Assembly: GCA_021732785.1 (NCBI GenBank) | Contig: JAKFUG010000003.1 | Location: 62,001 to 126,000, forward strand | Source: Planctomycetaceae bacterium | GTDB taxonomy: Bacteria > Planctomycetota > Planctomycetia > Planctomycetales > Planctomycetaceae | Length of the DNA stretch: 64,000 nt | Direction: 5' to 3' | Part shown: positions 16,831 to 27,877 of the stretch, piece by piece | How the letters are laid out: each line of letters begins with the position of its first letter | How positions within the stretch are numbered: position 1 is the first letter of the stretch | The notes under the pieces: generated by a model | What the model saw: only the letters and a program-made list of their open reading frames with translations | What the model was told of the DNA's origin: nothing | The model's database searches: none | Made by a program: the position numbers and the translations under genes

Positions 16831-17963
16831 TTGATCTTCCCGAATGCAGCGATCGCCTTCTTAAGTCGGACACGAACCTTCTCGTCTTGCGTCGTACCTG
16901 TGGTGAAGGCATCTTGAAACCCCTTATCGGCCGTGAGTGTAGCGAAGACCTTTTGCCAAGCCGTAGCTGTTGCAACCGTTGGGCCTTGATCCAGTCGGCA
17001 TGCCACACCAACGAGAATCGCGTCGCAGAATGCAGCGTTGAATCCCTTGATTGGGCGTAATGCAGACGAGCCGAGTTTGTCTAAGACGGTTTCCACAGTC
17101 GTGGTGAACTTTCGGCGCCATTCCTGCAACATGCTTTCATTCAAGCGACGATGCTTCCTAGCAAATCTGTTCAAAAAGTCAGACATCGGCTGCGTGTACA
17201 GGTCAGCGTTTTCGTAAAGCGCAAAGAACCTCAGGATTGCTTCTTCGTCTTTCATATGAAGGTGCGGCTTGCCGAAAAGCGTTCGCCAAGCCGGCAAAGC
17301 ATTCAATGAGGTGATCAGATCAGTGAGGGCACCTTGAAAAATACAAGTGCGAATCTCTTGAGGATACAAGAGCACTCCACCGGTATTCAGTCGCTCGAAC
17401 AAATGGTAAACGCTTGAGGGCGACGAAGTGATTTCGTCATGAGGCGAAGGATCATCTTGCCGCACAATGATCGCATGAATCAAAGAATCATCTAACCGCC
17501 GCCGGTCTTCATCGGAGAGAGCCGCATAGGTCAGGCCTCGGAAACGCTTGCTGACCCCTTCCAGCGAGAATGGCTTTCGCTTCTGTTCTGGATCTAAGAA
17601 CCCATCATAAAAGAGCCGCAAAGAGTTCAGCCGCTGTTGGCCGTCAATTACGAGAAGCCTCTGATCATCTGGATCTTTTGAAAGAAAAATCGCGGGAACT
17701 GGAAGGCCCATAAGCAACGACTCGATAAAACGAGAAGCCTTAGATGGCGACCAGATATACTTTCTCTGGAACTTTGGAACAAAAATGTCTTTGTTTCGCA
17801 TGCGCTTAACGAGAGCATCGACCGGATAGTCAGCCCCATAGCTCGTGATTGAATAGTCACCAACGTCGTTCAGGTCTTCCTCACGCTCCTGTTCGAGTTC
17901 TGCGGCGGCTTCTTCTTCGGTAGAGGAGAATTCATCCTCGACCTTCTGAGCGACAATAGCCAT
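16827..17963 (-). CDS. DUF262-domain protein (ParB/GmrSD-N-like)
   Basis: 378 residues. About residues 1-35 are acidic and Glu-rich. About residues 45-210 form the DUF262 domain, with PKFQRKYIW at 63-71 and the nucleotide-binding IDGQQR motif at 106-111, followed by LFERLNTGG. The C-terminal 170 residues are helical. There is no DUF1524-type HNH nuclease, unlike the GmrSD type IV restriction proteins, so the nuclease function may be supplied by the overlapping HEPN gene. Sampled lines here (e.g. 17161-17220, 48% G+C by count) are much less GC-rich than dapA next door (15961-16020, 72%). Confidence 0.8.
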   Translation of the reverse strand: MAIVAQKVEDEFSSTEEEAAAELEQEREEDLNDVGDYSITSYGADYPVDALVKRMRNKDIFVPKFQRKYIWSPSKASRFIESLLMGLPVPAIFLSKDPDDQRLLVIDGQQRLNSLRLFYDGFLDPEQKRKPFSLEGVSKRFRGLTYAALSDEDRRRLDDSLIHAIIVRQDDPSPHDEITSSPSSVYHLFERLNTGGVLLYPQEIRTCIFQGALTDLITSLNALPAWRTLFGKPHLHMKDEEAILRFFALYENADLYTQPMSDFLNRFARKHRRLNESMLQEWRRKFTTTVETVLDKLGSSALRPIKGFNAAFCDAILVGVACRLDQGPTVATATAWQKVFATLTADKGFQDAFTTGTTQDEKVRVRLKKAIAAFGKIK

Positions 17964-18016
17964 CGTTACCGAACCCCTAGATAAGTCAAATCGTCATTTG
18001 AAATCGCGTGCTAAGA

Positions 18017-18934
18017 TTACCGACTCCGCCAGTCGATGCCGCTCATTTCGGACAGCGCCAACAGCAGCGCGTGCGTTCCATTGCGGCCCCAGCCTTTGGC
18101 TTTGACGGACAGGTACAACTGCTCGGCGAGGGCCAACCCTGGCAGCGAGAGGCCCATCCGTTTGGACTCGGCGAGGGCGATGCCCATGTCCTTGATGAAG
18201 TGTTCGACGAAGAAGCCCGGATCGAAATTGTTGTTCATCATCCGCGGGCCGAGATTCGTCAGCGACCAGCTTCCCGCCGCTCCCGGACCGACCGATTGCA
18301 GCACCGTCGGCAGGTCGAGACCGGCTTTGTAACCGTACAACAGTGCCTCGCAGACGCCGATCATGCCCGTGCTGATCAGAATCTGGTTGGCCATTTTCGT
18401 GTGCTGTCCCGCCCCCGGTCCGCCCTGATGGACGATGGTTTTGCCCATCACCTGGAACAGCGGCGTCACCGCTTCGACCACGTCTTTGTCGCCGCCGATC
18501 ATGATCGACAGCGCGGCATTCTTCGCCCCGATATCGCCGCCAGAGACGGGCGCGTCGACGCTGTGGACACCTTTCGCCTTCGCTGCTTCATAGACCTCGC
18601 GGGCCAGAGAAGGTTCGCTCGTGGTCATGTCAACCAGCACCGCCCCGGCTTTCGCCCCGGCGAGGGCTCCGTTGTCGCCGAGCAGCACTTCCCGCACATC
18701 GCTGGGGAAACCGACGATCGAGAAAATCACGTCGGATTGCGCCGCCAGTTCCTTCGGCGACGCGGCCCACTTCGCCCCCTTGGCGATCAGCGGCTCGGCT
18801 TTTTCCTTTGTGCGGGTATAAACGGTCGCGGCATACCCGGCAGCGATGAGGTGGCCGACCATGCTCGACCCCATCACCCCCGTGCCGATCCATCCGACCC
18901 GTGTTGTTCCCGGTTTCGCGACCGTCACCGTCAT
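18017..18934 (-). CDS. NAD(P)-dependent beta-hydroxyacid dehydrogenase (3-hydroxyisobutyrate dehydrogenase / GarR family)
   Basis: 305 residues, full length. N-terminal Rossmann fold with [12 protein letters not shown] (residues 13-24), DMTTSEPS, the substrate loop [13 protein letters not shown], and the catalytic-lysine helix [12 protein letters not shown]. The family includes 3-hydroxyisobutyrate dehydrogenase, tartronate semialdehyde reductase and related enzymes; the exact substrate is not fixed by these motifs. The gene is leftward, 53 bases from the DUF262 start. Confidence 0.85.
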   Translation of the reverse strand: MTVTVAKPGTTRVGWIGTGVMGSSMVGHLIAAGYAATVYTRTKEKAEPLIAKGAKWAASPKELAAQSDVIFSIVGFPSDVREVLLGDNGALAGAKAGAVLVDMTTSEPSLAREVYEAAKAKGVHSVDAPVSGGDIGAKNAALSIMIGGDKDVVEAVTPLFQVMGKTIVHQGGPGAGQHTKMANQILISTGMIGVCEALLYGYKAGLDLPTVLQSVGPGAAGSWSLTNLGPRMMNNNFDPGFFVEHFIKDMGIALAESKRMGLSLPGLALAEQLYLSVKAKGWGRNGTHALLLALSEMSGIDWRSR

Positions 18935-19065
18935 GCTGCGTGATTCCTGTTGACGAACCGTCCGGCGACACCGCGATCAACCCCGACCGCCCCGTCCCCC
19001 GCCCGATTCCAATCCCGCAGTATACCGGGCGGAGGTAGACACGTCACGGAAGCGCAAGATGGGAT

Positions 19066-19435
19066 TGTTTAGCCGCGACTCGAAGAGGAGCGCTGCCTAC
19101 GGGTCACGGCTAAACATTCCTGGTGGCTCAGATGGCGAACGCCATCTGGGGCGGCGCAGCCGCAAAGAGGACATCAGGACACGGCCCCATTTATTGGCAG
19201 AGCGGGATCGATTTGCCAGCACGCCGTGGGGATTCATCAAACGCCGCCAGAAAAAACCTCTATGCGGCTGCGCCGCCTCAGATTGCCATTGGCAATCTGA
19301 GGCACCCGCATCACGGAACTGATTTGGCATCATTTCTAAAGCTGGGGTGGCCGGGGCTGGACCGAAGGGAAGCCCCGGAACGGACGGCGCGAAGTGTTTC
19401 CGGGGCTTCATGAGTACGCTCCAGCCCCGGCCACC
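19066..19435. repeat. Cluster of three nested palindromes
   Basis: This gene-free stretch holds (i) TGTTTAGCCG (19066-19075) with CGGCTAAACA (19107-19116); (ii) a long imperfect inverted repeat, arms about 19127-19170 and 19257-19301, each containing its own small hairpin (CAGATGGCG/CGCCATCTG and CAGATTGCC/GGCAATCTG) plus GCGGCGCAGCCGC/GCGGCTGCGCCGC; and (iii) GGTGGCCGGGGCTGGA (19346-19361) pairing with 19420-19435, enclosing AAGCCCCGGAA/TTCCGGGGCTT. The last ends nine bases past the stop of the leftward membrane-protein gene. It looks like accumulated palindromic repeats. Confidence 0.75.
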
Positions 19436-19443
19436 CGCTGATA

Positions 19444-19764
19444 CTAAGGCGACGCTGGAATTTGCGGTGGAGGCGGCCTATATGGATCTGGCGGTCCAAA
19501 CACCTCTACCAGCAAGTTAAACTCGTGGTAGTAAATCGTCTCAAGCACCTCAATTCGACTTAAAGGCTGATAAATCACCATCGTGATTGGCAAGGTATAA
19601 GCCCGAGTTCGAGTTCGACCTGCGAGATAGTTCACAGGGGCCGCGGACAGCACATATCCAAACATCGCCATGACTGCGATGATTGCCCAGAGTTTCCACG
19701 GCCTCCACATCCACGGTGTAAACCAGACGATGCGTGGCGGAATGGATGGTGGTTCATGGTCCAT
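19444..19764 (-). CDS. Small membrane protein, paralogue of the one at 9612
   Basis: 106 residues from ATG 19764 (MDHEPPSIPPRIVWFTPWMW); a TTG at 19788 would add eight residues. One membrane helix (about residues 22-40) follows a cytosolic Trp-rich start. RIVWFTPWMW and VIYQPLSRIEVLE align with RIAWFAPWTW and TIYRPLVMLETPA in the paralogue. The C-terminal tail is proline-rich (PPDPYRPPPPQIP). Function unknown. It sits between a palindrome cluster and the divergent DUF1080 gene. Confidence 0.6.
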   Translation of the reverse strand: MDHEPPSIPPRIVWFTPWMWRPWKLWAIIAVMAMFGYVLSAAPVNYLAGRTRTRAYTLPITMVIYQPLSRIEVLETIYYHEFNLLVEVFGPPDPYRPPPPQIPASP

Positions 19765-19890
19765 CTCAGCACGGTACGGTGTGGACAAAGTTCGTTCAAT
19801 CGCATTTCCGCTTGCTTACCGCCCCCGCGCATCGGAGAATGCCCGGCCGTGGTGTGACAGCTTGTTTTGACCTCTTGACGGAGACGGACG

Positions 19891-20871
19891 ATGCGGTGCG
19901 GGATGCGGGTTTTCTTGGCGGCGGCGTGGTTGGGGGCCAGTGTGGTGTTCGCCGCGGACGGGCCGTCCAAGGCGGCGTTGTCTCCGGCGGATGCGGACGC
20001 CGACTTCCAATATCAGGGCGAGTACGCCGGTGAGATCACCGTCGACGGCACCACGGCGAAGTACGGCGTGCAGATCATCGCCAAAGGGAACGGCAAATTC
20101 CGGGCAGTCGGCTATCCCGGCGGTCTCCCCGGCGACGGTTTCCTCGGCGGCGAGAAGATCGAAGTCGATGGCGAACTCAAAGGGGACGGCGTCGAATTCG
20201 ATCACGACAACATCCATTCCGTCGTGAAGAACGGCGCGATCACCATCTTTGCCGACGGTCAGCAAGCCGCGAAGTTCGATAAGGTGGACCGCAAAAGCCC
20301 AACGCTCGGCATGAAGCCGCCCGCCGGAGCCAAAGTCCTGTTCAATGGCACATCCGCCGATGCCTTTGAGAATGGTAAAGTCGATCCGAACGGCCTGCTG
20401 ATTCAAGGCGTCACCAGCAAGGACAAATTCCAGAGCGCGACGCTGCATCTGGAATTCCTTCTGTCGTACATGCCCACGGCGACGGGACAGGGCCGGGCCA
20501 ACAGCGGTTGCTATCTGCAGGGTCGATATGAAGTTCAGATTCTCGATTCGTTCGGTCTCGAAGGCAAAAACAACGAATGCGGCGGGATTTACACCATCCG
20601 CGACCCGCAGGTGAATATGTGTTACCCGCCGCTGTCGTGGCAGACGTACGACATCGACTTCACCGCCGCGAAGTACGACGCCGAAGGCAAGAAGACCGCC
20701 GACGCCAAGATCACGGTGAAGCACAACGGCGAAGTGATCCACCGCGATGTGCCGCTGCCGAAGGGGACCACCGCCGCCCCGGTCGCCGAAGGCCCGCAAC
20801 CCGGCCCGCTCTATCTGCAAGACCACGGCAACCCGATCCGCTTCCGCAACATCTGGATCGTCGAAAAGTAA
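19891..20871 (+). CDS. Secreted DUF1080 (3-keto-disaccharide hydrolase-type) protein
   Basis: 326 residues; the start may be ATG 19891 or the in-frame ATG 19903. A cleavable signal peptide is clear (MRVFLAAAWLGASVVFAADG). The C-terminal half (about residues 150-326) is the DUF1080 beta-jelly-roll, with RANSGCYLQGRYEVQILDSF, NECGGIYTI and the closing DHGNPIRFRNIWIVEK. This family is expanded in planctomycetes and includes 3-keto-disaccharide hydrolases. The N-terminal 120 residues form an extra beta-rich region with a repeated 'DG' pattern. A role in carbohydrate breakdown outside the cytoplasm is inferred. Confidence 0.8.
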   Translation: MRCGMRVFLAAAWLGASVVFAADGPSKAALSPADADADFQYQGEYAGEITVDGTTAKYGVQIIAKGNGKFRAVGYPGGLPGDGFLGGEKIEVDGELKGDGVEFDHDNIHSVVKNGAITIFADGQQAAKFDKVDRKSPTLGMKPPAGAKVLFNGTSADAFENGKVDPNGLLIQGVTSKDKFQSATLHLEFLLSYMPTATGQGRANSGCYLQGRYEVQILDSFGLEGKNNECGGIYTIRDPQVNMCYPPLSWQTYDIDFTAAKYDAEGKKTADAKITVKHNGEVIHRDVPLPKGTTAAPVAEGPQPGPLYLQDHGNPIRFRNIWIVEK

Positions 20872-20881
20872 TTGTCCCCAC

Positions 20882-20910
20882 GAAGCCCAGGGACTGCGGT
20901 CCCTGGGATG
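20882..20910 (+). repeat. Family A palindrome, copy 4
   Basis: GAAGCCCAGGGACTGCGGTC followed by CCTGGGATG, 10 bases past the DUF1080 stop and in gene orientation. The inner stem is CCCAGGGAC / GTCCCTGGG with a two- to four-base loop. Confidence 0.75.
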
Positions 20911-20929
20911 TTTCAATTCATGAAGAGGA

Positions 20930-21278
20930 GTGGTCCACAGAGAACACAGAAGGACACAGAAAAGAAGAGAGGGAACCACGGAAGACACGGAAGAGGAGGG
21001 ATGGAAGAACAGAGATGAGAACTCGTTCCCACGCTCTGCGTGGGAATGCCGGGCCGCGACGCTCTGCGTCGCACGGGCGCTTCACCAGATCGGAAAGACG
21101 ACGCGGAGCGTCTCGGCCGTGTGTTCCCACGCAGAGCGTGGGAACAAGTTGGCTGATGGACTCACGTATTTCCTTCCATCCATTCTCTTCCTCTTTTTCC
21201 GTATCCTCTGTGTATTCCGTGGTTCCTTCTTCTCCCCTTTTCCTTTCTGTGCTCTCTGTGACTTCTGTGGATCACCTC
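20930..21278. repeat. Composite nested inverted repeat
   Basis: The outer arms (about 20930-21003 and 21190-21278) are diverged inverted repeats of the 'CCACAGA..ACACAGA..ACACAGAAA / GGAACCACGGAA.ACAC.GAA' type. Inside, 21025-21145 is a second inverted repeat whose arms (GTTCCCACGCTCTGCGTGGGAA and its complement) are themselves hairpins. The same outer-arm motif flanks the family B palindrome at 55848-56110. No coding sequence was identified in this 425-base gap. Confidence 0.7.
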
Positions 21279-21296
21279 CCCCGGAAATAGCCTGGC

Positions 21297-23012
21297 ATGC
21301 AGAACGCGACGATTGCCGCTTTGTTTGAAGAACTCGGCGACCTGCTGGAGTTGCAGGGGGCGAATTCGTTTCGGGTGCGGGCATATCGCAATGCGGCCCG
21401 GACGCTGGAATCGGTGTCGCAGTCCATCGCCGATGTCGTCGCCACGCCGGGGCATGATCTGACATCGCTCGAAGGCATTGGCAAGGACCTCGCGGAGAAG
21501 ATCGAAACGATCGTCACCACGGGGACGCATCCCGCATTGGAAGAAGCCCGGGCGCAGTTCCCGCCCGATGTCCGACAGATGCTGCGGATTCCCGGCATCG
21601 GCCCAAAGAAAGTCGCGGCCCTCATCAAAGAGTTGCAGATCCAGTCGCTCGCGGATCTGAAAGCCGCGTGTGAACAGGACCGCGTCGCGGCACTCAAAGG
21701 TTTCGGCAAGAAGACGCAGCAGATCATTCTCGAAGGGATGGCACATCGGGAAGCCGCCGGAAATCGCGTGTTGCTATTTCATGCCAAGTCCGCGGTGGAT
21801 GAAATCATTCGCGACCTGAGAACCGTGCCGGGTGTCGATCTGGTTTCCGAAGCGGGAAGTTGCCGACGGCGCCGCGAAACCTGTGGTGATCTCGATGTGT
21901 TGGCGACAGCGTCCGATTCGACAGCGGTCATGGACCGCTTGGCCGCGCATGCTCTCGTCGAAAAGGTGTTAGCCCGCGGTGACACCAAGCAGCGAGTACG
22001 ACTGGAAAGCGGATTAGAACTCGATCTGCGTGTGGTCCCGACGGAATCGTATGGGGCCGCGTTGCAATACTTCACCGGCTCAAAAGAACACAACATCGTC
22101 ATCCGCCGCCGGGCGCAGGAACGGGGGCTGAAAGTCAACGAGTGGGGTGTCTTCCGCGGTGAAGAAGTCGTCGCCGGATTAACTGAAGAAGACGTGTATG
22201 CGTCCGTCGGGTTGCCGTGGATTCCGCCCGAACTGCGGGAAAACCGTGGGGAAATCGAACGGGCTGAGCAGGGAACGTTGCCGACATTGGTGGAAGCCGC
22301 CGACATTCAGGGCGATCTCCACATGCACACGACGGCGAGCGACGGCGCGGCGACGATTCTCGAAATGGCTGAAGCCGCCAAAGCCCGCGGGCTGAAATAC
22401 ATCGCGATCACCGATCACTCCAAACGGGTCAGCATGGCGAACGGTCTCGATGCCACACGGCTGCGGAAGCACTGGAAGGAAATCGACAAAGTTCGTGGGA
22501 AGATCAGCGGCATCGAAATTCTCTGCGGCATCGAGTGCGACATCCTCGAAGACGCCACGATGGACCTCGACGACGATGTCCTTTCCGAAGCCGACTGGGT
22601 CATCGCGGTCCTGCACTACGGATTGAAGCAGCCGCGGGCGCAAATCATGCAACGGCTGCTCAATGCGTGTCGTAACCCGCATGTCGACATCATCGGCCAT
22701 CCCTCCGGACGACTCATCGACAAGCGACCCGGAGCGGACATCGTCTATGAAGACCTGTTCAAAGCCGCGGCTGATCACGGCGTGATGATGGAGATCAACG
22801 CCAATCCCGAACGGCTGGACCTCGACGACATCCAAGCCGCCGCCGCCAAGTCGCACGGCATTCCGATCGTGATCAACACCGATTCTCACAGCACGGACGG
22901 TTTCAACATCCTGCCGTGGGGCGTCTACCAAGCCCGCCGCGCTGGTCTCACGAAAGCCGACATCGCCAATACCCGCCCGTTCGCGGAATTCAAAAAACTC
23001 ATCCAGCGCTAG
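21297..23012 (+). CDS. polX: DNA polymerase X with PHP exonuclease domain
   Basis: 571 residues, the expected length. The N-terminal 8-kDa-like region carries helix-hairpin-helix motifs ([24 protein letters not shown]). The family X nucleotidyltransferase core has [20 protein letters not shown], with the metal-binding Asp pair, and a third Asp in LELDLRVV. The C-terminal PHP domain starts [11 protein letters not shown] and continues with [20 protein letters not shown] and NTDSHS, giving 3'-5' exonuclease metal ligands. It acts in base-excision gap filling. The protein appears complete, with no obvious loss of catalytic residues. Confidence 0.95.
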   Translation: MQNATIAALFEELGDLLELQGANSFRVRAYRNAARTLESVSQSIADVVATPGHDLTSLEGIGKDLAEKIETIVTTGTHPALEEARAQFPPDVRQMLRIPGIGPKKVAALIKELQIQSLADLKAACEQDRVAALKGFGKKTQQIILEGMAHREAAGNRVLLFHAKSAVDEIIRDLRTVPGVDLVSEAGSCRRRRETCGDLDVLATASDSTAVMDRLAAHALVEKVLARGDTKQRVRLESGLELDLRVVPTESYGAALQYFTGSKEHNIVIRRRAQERGLKVNEWGVFRGEEVVAGLTEEDVYASVGLPWIPPELRENRGEIERAEQGTLPTLVEAADIQGDLHMHTTASDGAATILEMAEAAKARGLKYIAITDHSKRVSMANGLDATRLRKHWKEIDKVRGKISGIEILCGIECDILEDATMDLDDDVLSEADWVIAVLHYGLKQPRAQIMQRLLNACRNPHVDIIGHPSGRLIDKRPGADIVYEDLFKAAADHGVMMEINANPERLDLDDIQAAAAKSHGIPIVINTDSHSTDGFNILPWGVYQARRAGLTKADIANTRPFAEFKKLIQR

Positions 23013-23113
23013 TCGGATGTGCCAATCAAATGGGCACGGCTTGCTTAGCGGTATCGCATTTGCTTACCGTATTCTCCGTGTGACCTCGCTCGCCTGCTGC
23101 GGAGTTTTGGAAC

Positions 23114-24535
<1,422 letters not shown>

Positions 24536-24537
24536 AA

Positions 24538-24567
24538 GAAGCCCACGGTTTCTGAACCGTCGGTCTC
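24538..24567 (+). repeat. Family A palindrome, copy 5 (diverged)
   Basis: GAAGCCCACGGTTTCTGAAC followed by CGTCGGTCTC starts two bases past the glnA stop and keeps the GAAGCCCA and GTCTC ends of the family, while the inner stem has changed to ACGGTT/AACCGT. The matched change on both arms suggests that pairing is maintained. Confidence 0.6.
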
Positions 24568-24577
24568 TGCCCCGCAA

Positions 24578-26455
24578 TCATTTCTGTAACGCCCCCGGTA
24601 CAGCAAATTCAATCGATTGTCCCTCCGCGGCGTCGGTTACGTTGACGGTGTAGGTTTCCTGCTGATCCACGACAATCGTCTGTTCTCGCGCTTCGCCACC
24701 GGCGGTCCAGCGGTGCGTGATCTGCCACGGTGATGATGGCGTGGGATCCGTTCTCACACAGTGGGCGGTCATACGAAGTTGATTGAGGGCCGGGCGGGCC
24801 TCCACGCGGAAAAACAGGGCCGGAATTGGCGTTTCGGGGACATAGGTCGTCTCCATTTCCGCGGCGATGGGTCCCACGTCGAGCGGTTGAAATCCTTGCG
24901 GACTGCCGGTGGCAACACTCCATGTCACTGTTTCGGGTTTGAGGCTGTCCGCTTTGGTGGCAAAGCGGCCGCCGAGTTGCATCCACGCAATCTGCGATCC
25001 CGCCGGCGCACCGACACGCACCGTGAACGGACCCATCACGCGCTGGTTCGCATCACCGGGGCGATACTCTTTCGGCGGTCGAATCACCGGTCGCAGAAAA
25101 CCGTTTTCATCGGCGGTGGAAGCGTCGATCACCATCGCCTGCGTGGGCAAACCGCGCTCATCGCCCGTGTGGATGCGGAATGTGTTCTCACCCGTTCGGA
25201 GCGCGGGAAATGACAACGGTGAACATTGCACCCACGTTGTCATCTTCAAGCCGCGGACCACGGCTTCACCCGGCTTGCCCTTCAGTTCCATCCGCAGTTG
25301 ATATCCATATTCGCCGGCGATCTGCTGCGTGAGATCGACTTTCGCCGGCCAGGTTTTGGTCTCAATGCTGATCCAGGTGGCACCGAAATCTTTGGAGTAC
25401 GACAACGTCGCCCCGGCGGCATCAATCTCGATCACCGCCGCGTCTTTGTCGTCCTTGCCATCTTCGATCTTGCCGACCTCGCCGACGATCGGAAAGGGCG
25501 ATGCTACACGAAAAATCGCCGAGCCTTCGCCGGCTTTGACGAGCGTCAGACCCTCTGGCGTGACGGCCACGTTCTGCAAGATGTCGACCCCATCGCGGAC
25601 ATCCGTGTCGTCCCCTTTGAGTGACGGCTCATAATCAAAGCGACCGTGGGCATATCCCGCGGGACCACCCGCGCGCGACTTCGGTCCGCGCGGAGTTTCG
25701 TTCCAGAACGCGACCAGCTTCTTGTTCTTCAATTCGGCGTCCGTCAGTTGCCAGCGCTCTCCCTGCGGTGTGGCATAGCGGGTGAAGCGCTCGCCGCGTC
25801 GCAACAACAGGCTGGCGGTATGGGCGACCGGAGCCCGCAATGCGCGGCGAGTGATTTTCGATTTCTGCCATGCCGCACGGGTGGCGGCACTGTCCGCATG
25901 CGGGAACGTCGCTGCATCGCCCAGCTTTTCCCAAAACATCGGCCCGGCCAGCAGATCGTCCCAGGTTGCAAGCTGCTGATCGGTCTTAAGGAACACCACC
26001 CGGCTCGCGGGATCGATGATTCCCCAATGTCCGCCCGATTCAATTTCGGCGAGAATGCAGGGACTTTCGCTCAACTCCACAATGCGGGCTGCCCCCCGTC
26101 CCGAGGCCTGCCACAACGCGGCAAACGCATCGGCGAACGTAGTCCGGTCGGCGAGTCCATAGTCGTGCCAGAGTTTGAGCGGGTCATTTACTTCGGCCCA
26201 CGCGGCGATTTTTTCGTTGCCTTCGCGCGGGGCATCATCGGTGATGGCGATGCGTTCGTTGAACATCACGACGAGTGACCGTGCGAAAGTGGCATCATCC
26301 AGATCCCGCCACGCCGGGTGTTGCAGCAGCGTCCGCACACTCCGCACACTCCACACATCCGGTTCACCGTTCCGTTGCACGCGCGGGGAGAACACGGCCG
26401 CCGAGACGGAGAGGGGCAACCAAAGCGTCGCGGCGAAGAAAGCCCATCGAGTCAT
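24578..26455 (-). CDS. Large secreted protein with degenerate transglutaminase-like segment
   Basis: 625 residues with an N-terminal signal peptide (TRWAFFAATLWLPLSVSAAV). About residues 90-165 resemble a transglutaminase core: TTFADAFAALWQASGRGAARIV corresponds to the Cys-helix region and GHWGIIDP to the His/Asp strands, but the position of the catalytic cysteine appears to be Thr, so activity is doubtful. The rest (about residues 250-625) is beta-rich, with a possible sugar-binding or sialidase-like fold (LSYSKDFGATWISIET has an Asp-box-like look). Function not recognised. It is convergent with glnA and divergent from the oxidoreductase gene. Confidence 0.55.
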   Translation of the reverse strand: MTRWAFFAATLWLPLSVSAAVFSPRVQRNGEPDVWSVRSVRTLLQHPAWRDLDDATFARSLVVMFNERIAITDDAPREGNEKIAAWAEVNDPLKLWHDYGLADRTTFADAFAALWQASGRGAARIVELSESPCILAEIESGGHWGIIDPASRVVFLKTDQQLATWDDLLAGPMFWEKLGDAATFPHADSAATRAAWQKSKITRRALRAPVAHTASLLLRRGERFTRYATPQGERWQLTDAELKNKKLVAFWNETPRGPKSRAGGPAGYAHGRFDYEPSLKGDDTDVRDGVDILQNVAVTPEGLTLVKAGEGSAIFRVASPFPIVGEVGKIEDGKDDKDAAVIEIDAAGATLSYSKDFGATWISIETKTWPAKVDLTQQIAGEYGYQLRMELKGKPGEAVVRGLKMTTWVQCSPLSFPALRTGENTFRIHTGDERGLPTQAMVIDASTADENGFLRPVIRPPKEYRPGDANQRVMGPFTVRVGAPAGSQIAWMQLGGRFATKADSLKPETVTWSVATGSPQGFQPLDVGPIAAEMETTYVPETPIPALFFRVEARPALNQLRMTAHCVRTDPTPSSPWQITHRWTAGGEAREQTIVVDQQETYTVNVTDAAEGQSIEFAVPGALQK

Positions 26456-26643
26456 GCCGAAGTCTCATCAGGATGAAATCCGTCAAGGTGCGTGTCATTG
26501 GGATTATGGTCGCTGCGGTGTAATGACGAAAGCGTCCGGCGAAATCCCCGGTGGCTCGCGTTGCTGTGTGGGAAGGAGAAATCCAACCGGGTACGCTATC
26601 GGGCATGTGATTTCCTCCACTGAACCACTCCGGAGCGCTTCCC

Positions 26644-27861
26644 ATGGGTTCTGTCACACGACGTTCCTTTCTGCAAACCGCGGCGGCCACCACTCTCGCG
26701 GCGGGATACACGGCCACGGCCCGCGGGTATGCGGCGAATGAGACCATCAGCGTTGGCTGCATCGGCACGGGCGGGCGGTGTCGCAAGCTGATGGAATCGC
26801 TGAACGGTCTCAAAGGGGCGAAGGTCGTCGCCGTGTGCGACATCTGGGACCAGCATCTCGCCGATGGCAAGAAACTCGCCGATCCCAATGCCTTCGCCAC
26901 GAAAGAGTACGAACGGCTGCTCGAACGGAAAGATATTGATGCGGTCATCATCGGCACGCCGGACCATTGGCATGTGCCGTTGACCATCGCGGCGTGCGCG
27001 GCGGGGAAAGATGTCTATGTCGAAAAACCATTGACGCATGACCTCAGCGAAGGGGCGGCGGTCATCGATGCGCAGAACAAACACAAGCGCATCGTGCAGG
27101 TCGGCACGCAACAGCGGAGCATGACGCACCTCATCGAAGCCCGCGAGCTGATCCAGTCCGGAGCGCTGGGAAAGATCGTCAAAATTCATCTCACGTGGAA
27201 CCGCAATCAGGACCGCATCCGCGTCACGAAGTTCGGCGTCGATCCGAAAACCGTCGACTGGAAGCGGTTCCTCGGCAATGCGAAGGACCAGCCGTTCGAT
27301 GAGTTTCGCTTCCGTCAATGGCGGTGGTTCTGGGACTTCGGCGGCGGCATCTTCACCGACCTGATGGTTCACTGGATCGATGTCGCCCATTGGTTTCTCG
27401 ATCTCGATCACCCCACGGTCGCCACCAGCATCGGCGACTGGCTGATGGCGAAGGACATCTGGGAAACGCCGGACTCCGTGCAGACGCTGCTGCAATATCC
27501 CGAGCACAACCTGCAGGCGTACTTCGAGGGGACCTTCAGCAACGCCCGTAACGGAGCCATGCTGGAACTGATGGGCAGCGAAGGCACACTCTACGTCGAC
27601 CGCGGCCGGTACGAAGTCATCCCCGAGCGGAACAAGCGGCTGCAACCGAAGGAACGGATCATGGGCACGCTGCACAAAGGGGCGGATTTCTCGGACATCC
27701 CCGACGGCGAAGCCCTGCACCTCGCCAACTGGCTGGAGTGCATCCGCACCCGCAAGACGCCGAACTCTCCCGCCGAATCCGGCGTCAGCAGCGCCTCCGC
27801 CGCCCACATGGCGAATCTCGCACTGCGATCCGGACAAGTGACGAAATGGCCGGGGAAGTAG
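26644..27861 (+). CDS. Gfo/Idh/MocA-family oxidoreductase, TAT-exported
   Basis: 405 residues. The N-terminus VTRRSFLQTAAATTLAAGYT is a twin-arginine signal, common for this family in planctomycetes. Mature part: a Rossmann fold beginning ISVGCIGTGGRC, VVAVCDIWD, IGTPDHWHVPLT, then the catalytic EKPLTHDLSE. The C-terminal alpha/beta domain contains FWDFGGGIFTDLMVHWIDVAHW. The family oxidises or rearranges sugars and cyclitols with NAD(P); folded export with bound cofactor explains the TAT route. The substrate is unknown. It is divergent from the secreted 625-residue protein. Confidence 0.9.
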   Translation: MGSVTRRSFLQTAAATTLAAGYTATARGYAANETISVGCIGTGGRCRKLMESLNGLKGAKVVAVCDIWDQHLADGKKLADPNAFATKEYERLLERKDIDAVIIGTPDHWHVPLTIAACAAGKDVYVEKPLTHDLSEGAAVIDAQNKHKRIVQVGTQQRSMTHLIEARELIQSGALGKIVKIHLTWNRNQDRIRVTKFGVDPKTVDWKRFLGNAKDQPFDEFRFRQWRWFWDFGGGIFTDLMVHWIDVAHWFLDLDHPTVATSIGDWLMAKDIWETPDSVQTLLQYPEHNLQAYFEGTFSNARNGAMLELMGSEGTLYVDRGRYEVIPERNKRLQPKERIMGTLHKGADFSDIPDGEALHLANWLECIRTRKTPNSPAESGVSSASAAHMANLALRSGQVTKWPGK

Positions 27862-27877
27862 GTGCTAAAAGAAGGTC

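Noticed and set aside
20930-21278. Possible CRISPR-like array
   Set aside because: The repeats are inverted, of different lengths and without regular unique spacers; no cas gene is present.
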